From: Rhinolophus ferrumequinum
Lineage: Eukaryota > Chordata > Mammalia > Chiroptera > Rhinolophidae
Assembly: GCF_004115265.2 (NCBI RefSeq)
Contig: NC_046296.1
Coordinates: 69,608,295 to 69,672,294 of the forward strand
Direction: 5' to 3'
Length of the DNA stretch: 64,000 nucleotides
Part shown: positions 48,934 through 59,110 of the stretch, piece by piece
How positions within the stretch are numbered: position 1 is the stretch's first letter
Layout: every line of letters begins with the position of its first letter
The notes under the pieces: model-generated
Databases searched by the model: none
Told to the model about the DNA's origin: nothing
Seen by the model: only the letters and a program-made list of their open reading frames with translations
Position numbers and translations under genes: made by a program

Positions 48934-50599
48934 TAATTTGAAGGAAATTTTGCTGACTGGACTCCAGGCAGCTGATTCTGGACGTTACTTCTTTGTTGCG
49001 AAATCCAGACCCAGGCTCCCCCTTAAGAAAATGTACATGCACAGATGGCTTATTTCTTAATTCAAGATACTGTAACTTTGTAAATATCATTATTGGAAGT
49101 TTTCAAATGGAACGGTTTCCTGTGTTCTGTCATGCAGTGTCATTATGTTCATGCCTCTCGTCATTTTACGTGCTTTTGGTAAACGTGCTAGGTTTTCTTG
49201 ACGTCTAGGGCATAGGACAGGCCCTTTAGTTTCCATTCCAGGTCTTGCTGTCACCCCCACACTTATTTATAGAAGGACCCTGTGTTTCACAGCAAACTTG
49301 TTCTTTAGCTCTTTCTTTGAAAATGCCTTCGAAACAACACTTTTTATCCAGGGGCTCCAACGTGGCTTTCTAGCTGTCGCCGTGTCTTCTTGTTATTTAT
49401 TATGCTCGTTATCCCTTTACATTTTCTGTATTTCCCAGCAAGCCCTCCAGGTTGTTCCATGTAGAAGACGGCAGCTGAGTTTCGGCCCTAACAGTGACAT
49501 TGTTTGGCTCCTCCCTGGAACTGGGTGTCAGTGGGGAGCCTGGAGGCGAGGGACCTGGAGGCAGGGGACCTGAAGACGGCAGGCACGCTGAGCGAGAGCA
49601 GTTGCAGATGTCTCTTGTTCTCTTTACGAGGAACACTCAAATGTAGGGACTCTTGGCAGTGTTGGTGGCAGCGTCGGCTGGCTTGTGTGCCCAGCACAAG
49701 CCTTGTCTTCTGGGGCCACGTCTCTCCCTCAGCTGCGGTCAGTTCCAGCACCACCCTGGATGGCCAAGGGGACCTCGGGCTCCCACAGAGATCCCAGGGC
49801 CACCTGGACGCTTCCGTGACACTGAGATCCAGACACTACAGCAAAAGCTCCTTTTCCTTGAATCACAAGCAAGCACGGTTTTGGAGCTACTGGTGGCTGT
49901 TCCCTGACATGTGGGGACAGAGCTCATCGCAGTAGATGAGAATTAAACCAGCACCGGGAGGAGAGAGTTGAGATACCAGTAGGGAGGCAGGGAGGGCGGG
50001 CTGTAACCTTTCCTTCAGCCCAGGGCAAGTCTCATGTGAGCCCAGCTGCACCCTCCTCGGTTACCTCAGCCAGCATGTCTTGGTTTCCTTTGCTTGAGCA
50101 ACTTGGATTTCTGTTACCTGCAATCTGAAGTGCCCTGAACAATGGCGATGAGAGCTGTGTTCTTGAAGTACGAGGTGGCCAGGGGAAGATAATTTTCGTA
50201 ATAGCCCTGGGAAGTTATGGGTCTATTTCAGGGCATAGAGGCTGGTGCAAGTCAGTGGGCAAAGGCAGCGGGCAAAGGCAGCGGGATGGCTCCCGCTGCT
50301 GGCACCTGAGCACGGTCCTGCCAGAAGGATGGTGTTCTTCACACCCTGCAATACGATGACAAGCACAAAGCCCACTTTCTCACAATGTCCCCGAGGGAGT
50401 AGTAAGAATGATTCATTTATGAAGTCCATCCTGAGTAGACATCTTAATATTCTCTGTCACAAAAGGGGAAGTAAACAGACATCATTCCTAGTGAGTACCC
50501 AAGTGTGATGCCGTTTTGAGGAAACCCCTAGTGTGACTGAGCTGCAAGCTGGACTGTCACCCAGTAACCATAGTTGTTCCAACCAGGATGTTTGCTAGA

Positions 50600-51290
50600 C
50601 ATTTCCTCCCAAGTGAGCCTGTCTTAAAACAGCTGACAATATTTGCCAAAGATGCAATTCAGGCTTTCAAAAGAAAATTCAGATTTGGTAAAATTTGGAT
50701 CTGCCCCAAGAGATTGACAGCTTTCCAATACATAGACTTTTCTAATGAGACTGGTGGTGATTAAAAAAAAAAAAAAAAGTTATTTTTCATGTTGTATAAT
50801 GAAGTGCATTACCATTTGGAAGATATGCATGACTTAATGAATCAATATTTTCCAAATGACCAGTGCATTCTATTATGAAATCACGTACGGATAAAGTGTG
50901 TATTCAAAGTACAAGACAGGCAACATAAGAGTGAAATCATTGATATTGTTGTTGGATTCCACACTGCAGCTGGGAAGAAAATACACTTGTGGAATCTGGG
51001 TGAAGTCCCAGAGAAGATTACGACTACCTGGAGGGCTATAAAAACACTCCTCCCTCTTCCAACCACATATCTGTGTGATGCTGGACCGTCTTCATATAAT
51101 TCAACCAACATAACACATTAAGAGGTTGGATGCAGAAGCAGACATGACAATCCTCCTTCCTTCTATATAGCCAGACAATAAACAGATTTGTAAAAATGTG
51201 AAAATCCACGTTTCTCGTTTTTTTTTAATTTGCAAAATATGACCATTTTTAATAAAAACGTCATTTGTTGACGTGTAATTGGTTACCATT
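50600..51290 (+). pseudogene. Relic of a hAT-type transposase (C-terminal dimerisation region)
   Basis: Degraded reading LLPLPTTYLCDAGPSSYNST near 51,050-51,110 matches the hAT C-terminal block (LLPFPTTYLCEAGFS...) found in Charlie-type transposases and in domesticated ZBED/FAM200-like proteins. The preceding text fits the same protein. Multiple stops and frame changes. Either a DNA-transposon remnant or a dead copy of a domesticated relative; I cannot decide between them. Confidence 0.6.
50766..50781. repeat. Poly(A) tract
   Basis: Run of A inside the hAT-like relic. Confidence 0.9.
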
Positions 51291-52299
51291 GTTTAGATGA
51301 GGTGATACAGCAATTTACTGTTTCCTCACTTTCACTCTCCAACATGGTAATGTTAATAGATTGAACTCAGGGAAGCAGAAGCCCTGGCCCCTCCCCACTG
51401 TCACATGCCACCAGGAAGTGCGAGAACCACTGAAGCCCAAGGGAAGAGAGATGAGAGGGCATCCCTTTGGTGTAAGGCCTTGGGTTTAGGAGGATCTGAA
51501 AGACAAGGACAGTTGATCTGTTCCATGATCCCTCTGTCCAGCGAGGGATATCGGGACATCTGGAGAGGGGTGACCTCAGCAGTGGGGCTCAGTGAGGTTC
51601 AGCTTATTCTTTGATCCCCCTTTTCTCAAAACAGGTAGTGATGAACTTTAGGACCAGTTCGCCTGTCCTGGGTGGCCCCTGAATGCCAGAACACAAAATC
51701 CCCTTCAGTGACCCCGCCTGCATTTGTTTTCATTCTCATTGAGCCAGACCATGAATGCACGCCTGTGGTTCACACTCAGTAAATGGCGTTCATTATCGGG
51801 ACATGTGATCACACTGCTGTGCTTGGAGTTGTGCACACCTCACAGTCTTTTAAATCCCCCCCCCCTTTTAAGACAAACTACAGGGAAAGAAAGGCTTCCT
51901 CATGGTCACAGTGACCAAACTTACGTGACACCATAAAGCTAGTGGCTCCCATCATTGCTTCACATGCAAAATTTCAAACCAGGGGCCACTGAGCCATCCC
52001 CACTGTCGTCAGGAAGGCCTGTGTGCCACCGCCTGAGCAAGCAGGTGTCCTCAGCCTTTTCCTGTCTCCTGGTAGGGAGCCTGTGCGGAAATGCTGGCAC
52101 TGGCAGCTACTGCTGAGTCCTACCCTGGCCTTGTCTCTGGCCCTGCAATCTGCTGTCTTCAGTCAGCTCCCACCAACGCGGGCAGGTTCACTGGCCAGCC
52201 TCCTAGCAGGGTGAAACCTCACACCCTTCACAGGTCTCCTCACAGGCCGGGAGAATAAAGTGCTTGATGATCACATAAACTGTTAATATTAATGGTGTA

Positions 52300-52400
52300 G
52301 AGCAGGATCAACAGACTCCAGCCTGCCAGCCCAGCCCAGCCCGGTGCCTGTCTGTGTGTGTTCCACAAGCTAAGAACGGTTTTACGCTGTCGAATGGTTG
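52300..52400 (+). repeat. hAT-Charlie-type fragment
   Basis: 'gatcaacagactccagcctgccagcccagccc' plus 'caagctaagaacggttttac' matches the end region of a MER1/Charlie-group element (gtcagcaaactacggcccg... agctaagaatggttttta). Confidence 0.55.
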
Positions 52401-53998
52401 TCAGACACGGAGCTATCTACCACCCTCCATTTTGCCTTGCTCGGTTCCCTGGTCTGTGCTGCTCTGTCCCCTGCAAGGTCTGCAGTGGCCCCTGCGTTGG
52501 GAGTACTTCCTAAAATAAAGCCTGAACGGATGACAATCTGCAGGCAGCTAGGTCTGTCTTTCAAAACATCTAGGGGGATACCAACATGGCGCCGTAGGTA
52601 AACGTTGTGCTGACCTTCTCTCACGACCACATCAAAATTACAACTAATCGACCAAACAACCATTATCGAGAAGCGCCTAAAATCAAACTGAACTGACTGA
52701 AGCTCTTCAACTAAAGACGTGCAGGAGAAGCCACCTCCAGACTGGGAGGAGGGGCAGAGACGCACAACGGGCTGGTCCCACACCCACGTGGGACCATTAA
52801 ATATTAGGAGGGATATCTCGGCTGTGGAGGTCCCCCCTCTCCCCACACCCCGAGAGGAGTGAGGGGTCCCAGCCCCCCCAGCCCAGGGTTCCAGTGCCGG
52901 GGAGAGAAGTCCCCATAACTTCTGGCTGTGAAAACCAGCAGAGACTGTGACTAACACGAGGGCAGCTGGAGCCCCAGGCGCTCCTCCTAACAGGCCCGCG
53001 CTCGGACTCACCTGCTGACGGACTCACCCGCTCTGGGCTCCAGCGCTGGGGCAGCGGCTCGAAATAGGCCAGGAACATACGGGCAGAACTGAGTTGTGTG
53101 CCTTCAGGGTGACGGCTGGAGGGGCAGCTTCCTCCTGGTCGGAGGACCGGGCAGGAGCCATTGTTTCTTTGCTGAGCCCTCCCCCTTCCCTGCGTGTGGA
53201 CACAGGCGGCCGCCATATCTGAGTCTCCGCCCTACGCTCCTCACGCCCTGGCAATTCAAGACCCCGCCCCAGGCCACTCCCAGTGGCTTTTTTGTGTAGA
53301 CCGCCTGCCTTAGCTCAAGCTTCAGACTTTTCTAGGGTCTCTCAAAGGTTCACGGAACCCAGACAAGCAGCGCTGGCTTGAGCATGTCCTGTACCTCTGG
53401 CTGAGCAGCCCTAAGCTCAGCACTCGTGGCAGCCAGCCTTGGTTTGTGGTTGTCCTCTCAAAGTTCTTCTAAGCACAGCCCGGATGGCAGCCATCTGCAG
53501 ATTTCTTTGTGGCTCCTGCCTGATGGCCATGGGTTACGGGCTGTGGCTGAACTTGACCTATAGTGGGTCCCCTCCAAGATGGTCCTGGGGCTGGTGCCCC
53601 CAGTGGCCAGCTTCAAAACATCACCAAGCCACCTCCAAGTACGGCACACCCATGGGGAAGACTGAACAGGCACCAGAGCCATGCTGAGGCAGATCCTGCT
53701 CTATAGAATCAGCCCCTGCACAACAACTCTTCCACTGTAGTCAAGGCCAGTCCTCACAACCAGTGAGCCCAAGTGTCAGTCCCTCACATTGATGTGCAGT
53801 TATCAACCAAGGCTCAACTACAAGAGGAGGGCACACAACCCACACAAGGGACACACCTGGAGTGCGTGGCTCAGGTGACCAGAAAGACTGTGCCACTGTG
53901 CCCCACAGCACACCTACTACATGGGGCCTTTCTACTAATACCAGAAGACATAGCAGCTCTACCTAATACATAGAAACAAACACAGGGAGGCAGCCAAA

Positions 53999-54880
53999 AT
54001 GGGGAGACAAAGAAACATGTCCCAAATAAAAGAACAGAACAAAGTTCCAGAAAAAGAACTAAGCAGAACGGAGATAAGCAATCTGTCAGACGCAGAGTTC
54101 CAAGCACTGGCTATAAGAATGCTCACTGATTTCAGGGAGAACTTCAACAGAGAGATAGGAAGCATAAAAATGGAGATGGAAACCATAAAAAAGAACCAGT
54201 CAGAAATAAAGGATACAATAATGGAAACAAAGAATATATTACAGGGAATCAACAGTAGATTAGATGAAACAGAGGATCAAACCAACGATGCAGAAGATAA
54301 GGTAGTAGAAAACACCCAACCAGAACAGCAAAAAGAAAAAAGAATCCAAAAAATTGAGGGGCCTCCAGGACAACATCAAGTGTACCAACATTCGCATCAT
54401 AGGGGTACCAGAAGGAGAGGAGAGAAAGCAAGGAATTGGAAACCTATTTGAAGAAATATGACAGAAAACTTCCCTAACCTGGTGAAGGAAATGGACATAC
54501 AAGCCCAAGAAGCACAGAGAGTCCCAAACAAGATGAACCCAAAGAGGCCCACACCAAGACACGTCATAATTAAAATGCCAAAGGTTAAAGACAAAGAGAG
54601 AATCTTAAAAGCAGCAAGAGAAAAGCAGTTAGTTACCTACAAGGGAGCCCCCATGAGACTGGCAGCTGTTTTCTCAACAGAAACTTTGCAGGCCATAAGG
54701 GAGAGGCAGGAAATGTTCAAAGTGATGAAAAGCAAGGACCTACAATCAAGATTGCTCTACCCAGCAAAGCTGTCATTTAGAACTGAAGGACACATAAGGA
54801 GCTTCCCAGACAAGAAAAAGCTGAAGGAGTTCATCACCACCAAACCAGTATTACAAGGAATCTTAGAGGGATTTCTTTAG
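53999..54880 (+). pseudogene. LINE-1 ORF1 (RNA-binding protein), almost intact
   Basis: 294 codons in one overall frame. Residues 1-120 (MGRQRNMSQIKEQNKVPEKE... to ...QPEQQKEKRIQK) contain the coiled-coil region. The last 140 residues (TENFPNLVKEMDIQAQEAQR... to LQGILEGFL) hold the end of the RRM and the C-terminal domain, with RNPKRP-like NKMNPKRPTPRH and the KGAPMRLAA motif. In between, about 35 codons are read in a shifted frame (between about 54,350 and 54,456) ending in one stop at 54,449-54,451. The expected text (TNIRIIGVPEGEE) appears in the neighbouring frame. A pair of compensating single-base-scale indels thus breaks the protein. Little other decay suggests a fairly recent insertion. 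Confidence 0.85.
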
Positions 54881-55440
54881 GATAGGAGGAGGGTTAAGGA
54901 TGGGTGAAAGGGGAAGGGGCTTAGAAGTACAAATTGGTTGTTACACAGCAGTCATGGGGATGTGGGTTATAGCATAAGGAATGTAGTCAATAATATTGTA
55001 ATAACTAGGTATGGTGCCAGATAGGTGCTAGATCTATCAGGGTGATAGATGAGAGTGGGGTAGGGGGCAGGGTGAAAAGGTGAAGGTATTAAGAAATACA
55101 AACTGGTAGTTAATACAGTATGGGGAAGATAATCAACAATGTTGTAGAGATCGTATAAGGTGTCAGATGGGCACTGGACTTATACACTGTAGATGCCTGA
55201 CCACTGCGCTATACACCTGAAGCTGAAGTAGAGTAATAGTGAAGGTCAACTATAACTAAATATATAGTCACAGGATGTGGAGTACCACACAGGAAGATAG
55301 TCGACAGCTATATAAGATGTAACAGCTATATAAGATGTCAGAGGGGTAGTAACTCGGGGCGTGGGTTAGCACTTATGAGGGATTTTAAATGTCTAACTAT
55401 TATGTTGCTTTGTACACCTGAAACTAAAATAAATAAATAA
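54881..55440 (+). repeat. 3'UTR of the HAL1-like element, with repeated modules
   Basis: Diverged copies of the L1 3' module follow one another. 'agtacaaattggttgttacacag' (about 54,928) recurs as 'aatacaaactggtagttaataca' (about 55,096). 'tatacacctgaagctgaa' (about 55,211) recurs as 'tgtacacctgaaactaaa' (about 55,413). A 17-nt unit 'agctatataagatgt' is directly doubled near 55,307-55,341. Confidence 0.65.
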
Positions 55441-55904
55441 AAACCAAAAAAACCTCATCTAAACAGGTTCTTCCCCAGTTGCCTAGATTAGGGTGATAAA
55501 TTCTGGTCATGAAACATACTTTTGAGCTGCCATTAGGTATTCTTCTGGAAGAAGTAGTTCAAGTTCAAAAGACTCCCCTTCAAAGGAGGAATCCCAAGGG
55601 CCAGCAGGGGTCATGTGAGAATAATGAGTGCTGTCCCATCTGCCTGCCTGCAGGGCCGGTTCTGGCAGCAAGCGCTGGGTCCTAGACAATCCTTCAGGGC
55701 ACCCAATCGCCTTTCTTTTCCAAAGTACTTTCTTTATAACATAAAACAGCGCCCTCCCCCCACCCCCAAAGGAAAAAAAAAAAGCAGTTTAAGATGGAGG
55801 CCCACCCCGCTGCACCTCCCTCCACATGGCTCTGCAGCAGTTCGTGGGCGCTTGGGGCTGTGCTGGGCTTCCTGAGCGCTGATCCCAGCCTGGCCACGAG
55901 TTAC

Positions 55905-56030
55905 TTGACTTGGCACAAGTTACTTGGGCTTTGCCTCAGGTGTCTGGTCTTTAAAATGTGGCTAAGTGGTGCCTACCTCCTAGGGTACTTGTGGGGGTGG
56001 AGGAGGCACCCCCACAAGGTAAAGCCTTTA
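55905..56030 (-). repeat. MIR-like SINE fragment
   Basis: 'caagttacttgggctttgcctcag...aaaatgtggctaagtggtgcctacctcctagggtact' is the reversed MIR pattern (cctcagtttcctcatctgtaaaatggg...acctacctcatagggtt). Confidence 0.6.
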
Positions 56031-56034
56031 CATG

Positions 56035-56250
56035 GTGTTTCCCTGAAAATAAGACCTAACTGGACCATCAGCTCTAATGCGTCTTTTGGAGCAAAAATTA
56101 ATATAAGACCCGGTATTTATTATATTATATTATTATTATAAAGACCCAGTCTTATATTATAGTAAAATAAGACCGGGTCTTCTATTAATTTTGCTCCAAA
56201 AGACGCATTAGAGCTGATTGTCCGGTTGGGTCTTATTTTCGGGGAAACAC
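56035..56250. mobile_element. Palindromic foldback MITE
   Basis: Two arms of about 75 nt are near-perfect reverse complements: 'gtgtttccctgaaaataaga...' at 56,035-56,110 and '...tcttattttcggggaaacac' at about 56,178-56,250. They are separated by an AT-rich loop. The family occurs in several mammals, but I cannot name it surely. No clear target duplication was seen. Confidence 0.85.
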
Positions 56251-58499
56251 TGCAGTATCGCCCAGCAATGCTGCTGTTGCTGCTGTTGGGTGCCACAGGG
56301 TGCTCCACCTGGGATGGGGGCAGGTGCAGCAGTGCTGGGAAGACTTTTGGAGTGTTTTTCATCACATCCCTTCCATTTTCATTCAGCGGACTTTTTGTCT
56401 GTCTGTCTCTGATGTGATGTGCCAGGCATCTGGCATTGCAGGACGAGTAAGACACACTGACGCACGGCTGCAAATCCTCGCTCGCAACACATTGATCGAG
56501 CAAGTACCATAAGTACGGGCCTGGCGGTCCCAGGGGGGAGGCCGACATAGCCAAATACATCATTACAACAAGCACCCAAGAGTTTAACACAGAGACCTCA
56601 GCTGCGTAGGGAGGGGTCGGAGAGGACCTCTCTAGGCAGGAGTACTGGAGCTGAAGGTGGAAGTCAGGAGGAAGTGCTGGAGGAAGGAAACGCACTGTAG
56701 GTGGAAACACTGCCCGGGGAAGTCGGGGCAAGGAGCAGCGTGGGATTCAGTCTGAGATGTCGGAGTGTGGCGGGCAGGGAGGGAGGCGGCTGGAGGGGGT
56801 CGGGCCCAGAGGCAGCACAGTGAGGAGAGGGGTTACAGCAGACAACTGGCAGGGCCTGGTCTGTGTTCCTGAAAGGTCTCCTTGTCTGCGCCACATAGAA
56901 CGGATTGCAGAGTAGAGGATGCAGGGGGTCCATTTCACTGGTCAGTCCCTCAGGCAACAAAGTGGCAGGTAGAGCTGGAGAGAAGCCAGTGGCTTTGTGG
57001 TGTTTGGAAGATCAAAGCGACACGACCCCCTGAGAGATTGCCCTGGGTGTGCAGGGTGAGGGAAACAGGAAAACCCTCGGCCTTTTGGATTAAGGCACTG
57101 GGTGGTGGGTGCTGCTGCTGTGTCTGGAAGGCTAGAGAGAAACATGTTTAGATGTGCGGGAAGTCCGTTTGGCTGTGTGAGAAGTGAGATGCTTAGTAGC
57201 CATGTGGCAATGCCAGGTGAGATGCTCGAGTCAGGTTCTGGAAGAGGTCCAGGCTGGAGGCATATCAGCATATCATGGATGTAAGGTCACCTAGTGTGTG
57301 GACAGCACAAGGACGGAGCCCTGGGACACTCCACAATATTGGCACACCAAGAGGAGCCAGAAGAGGAACTGGGTGGGAGTACCCAGTGAGCTGAAGGAAA
57401 ATGAGAAGAAAATGTTTCCAGAAGGGACTGGGCAACGGTGGTGAATGTCCTGGTAAGAACCCAAGGGCATGACCGCACCTCTGGTTATGTTAGAGTGTCT
57501 CAAGGGAGTGGTGAGAACAGGGAAGGAGGCAGTGTGAAGTGAGAGGTGCAGCAGAAAGACAGCATAGCTGTCTAAGGTGGAACCCGGGAGCACGAGCACT
57601 GAGTTGCAGGCAGGCTCTCTGCCGAGGACATAGGCGTTTTTGCAGTCCCTGGAACAAGAGGGCAGAAGCAAGATGAATGTGCTTCCTGTGCAACAGTTCT
57701 GAAAGTTCTAGAGTCGACTGTATGCTTCAGAAATGTGCTATTTAGGAGGAGTCTGGTTTAAACCCTATAGGTTACTTGATTCCTTGTTAAGGAGACTGGG
57801 GTGAATGGCTGAGATAATCGGATCCTTTTTGGTTGATTGCTTTGAAAAGATAAGCCTAGGCTGATTGAGTAGCTGGATTTTTCTTAGCTAAATTGATAAA
57901 TTCAGCGATTGGGAAGGGGGAATTTTGTGTTAATCCTATTATTTTTTGTTTTTATTCTAGGAGACATTATTTAAAATTATAGGGGTAGTATTTGCAGACT
58001 GCTGCTATTGCAAAAATCGGAGGAATGGCTGGGGAGTGCCATATCCCACCCTGAGTAATACCCAGGGTCCTCTGTGGTGACTTGATCTGACCTCAAGCCA
58101 TAGCTGTGACCCATATCGGCTGCATGGGTTAACAAAATCACTTTTTTTTTTTGCATTTCCTTCCTGTTTGCTGTAACCATCAATTGTCTGATCTCAGTAT
58201 AAACTGTTCATTTCACAGATCGTTCTGGGTGTCCAAGGAGACCGTGGCATCGGCCACCATGAGGCATCTGCGCGGTGCCCTAGGCCGGTGCATGTTATGG
58301 GGCCCCGCGAGCATGAAGAACAGTGGCGATCCCGCATCCCCCATCCCCGGGTTCAGCGGAGCAGCCCCTCCTCCACTTAGGGAAGACTTGGGACGCCCCG
58401 TTTTCCTAGGACAAGGCCGGACAGGCTCCCAATTCCCTCTCTGCCTCATGGTCAGTGAGCTGAACTGCACCCCTACTGATCAAGGACTGCCGGGCTTTG

Positions 58500-59110
58500 G
58501 TTCAGCTTCTCCGTCACCAAGCGCGGGCAGTGACCGCCGGCCCTGGGGGCAGAGCCGGGACAGCCCGCGCTCGCTGGGACCGCCAGGCACGTCGCTCGGG
58601 GGCCTCCCGCCCACGCGGGCCCCTCCCCCGCGCAGCGCCCTGGCCTCCCGCCGGCGCGACGTGGGCGGGGCGGCCGGCCGGGGTGGAGCTGCGCCATGGT
58701 GCAGGCCTGGTACATGGACGAGTCCGCCGACGACCCCCGGACGCCCCACCACGCGCAGCCCGGCCGCCCGGTCGGCCTGGAGCAGCTGCGCCGGCTTGGC
58801 GTCCTGTACTGGAAGGTACCTGCGAGCGGGGCGCGGTCCGGGGCTCGCGGCGCGGGGAGCTGAGGTCTCCCCAGCTCCTGCGCACACCGCCGAGCTCGGG
58901 CGAGAGGGAAACCGCCGCCGAGACACGGCCGGGTCGCGCTGCGCACGCTCAGTGGCGGGCCCGGTGGTCGGCCGCCGGGTCGCAGTGCGCATGCTCAGAA
59001 GCGGGCCCGGTGGTCGGCGGCCGGGTCGCAGTGCGCATGCTCAGAAGCGGGCCCGGTGGTCGGCCGCCGGGTCGCCGTGCGCAGACTCAGCAGTGGGGCG
59101 GGAGGGGTGC
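58500..59110. promoter_or_regulatory. ADI1: ADI1 CpG-island promoter
   Basis: Dense CpG block around ADI1 exon 1, with a GGGCGGGGC Sp1-type box at 58,663-58,671, about 25-30 nt before the start codon, and no TATA box. A 421-codon open frame across the block is a GC artefact. Confidence 0.8.

Larger units (their letters stand above)
52573..55440 (+). mobile_element. ORF1-only LINE-1 (HAL1-like), near full length
   Basis: A 2.87-kb element with an L1 5' end (YY1-like 'aacatggcgcc' at 52,583-52,593), a 5'UTR of about 1.4 kb, ORF1 (53,999-54,880) and then directly an L1-type 3'UTR ending in an A-rich tail ('aaataaataaataaaaacc'). There is no ORF2 at all. 'Half-L1' (HAL1) elements with this layout are known in mammals and depend on L1 ORF2p in trans. 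The flanks share only 'catcta', a weak target duplication. An ordinary L1 that lost ORF2 by internal deletion is the alternative. Confidence 0.8.
46335..58500. other. Gene-free interval between RNASEH1 and ADI1
   Basis: About 12 kb with no exon I can support. Recognised contents: antisense L1 end (46,435-46,640), CA repeat (47,161-47,184), L2 end (47,190-47,345), mariner-type MITE (48,674-48,933), hAT transposase relic (50,600-51,290), hAT fragment (52,300-52,400), ORF1-only LINE-1 (52,573-55,440), MIR (55,905-56,030) and foldback element (56,035-56,250). The stretches 47,350-48,670, 48,940-50,590 and 56,260-58,500 hold nothing I can name with confidence. The last may include an ancient interspersed repeat. 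Confidence 0.7.

Noticed and set aside
52382-53216. Open frames antisense to the LINE-1 5'UTR
   Set aside because: They fall within the GC-rich 5'UTR of the HAL1-like element and have no protein similarity.
57000-58250. Possible retroviral or other large repeat before ADI1
   Set aside because: Some phrases recall ancient interspersed repeats, but I could not match an ordered set of landmarks to any family.
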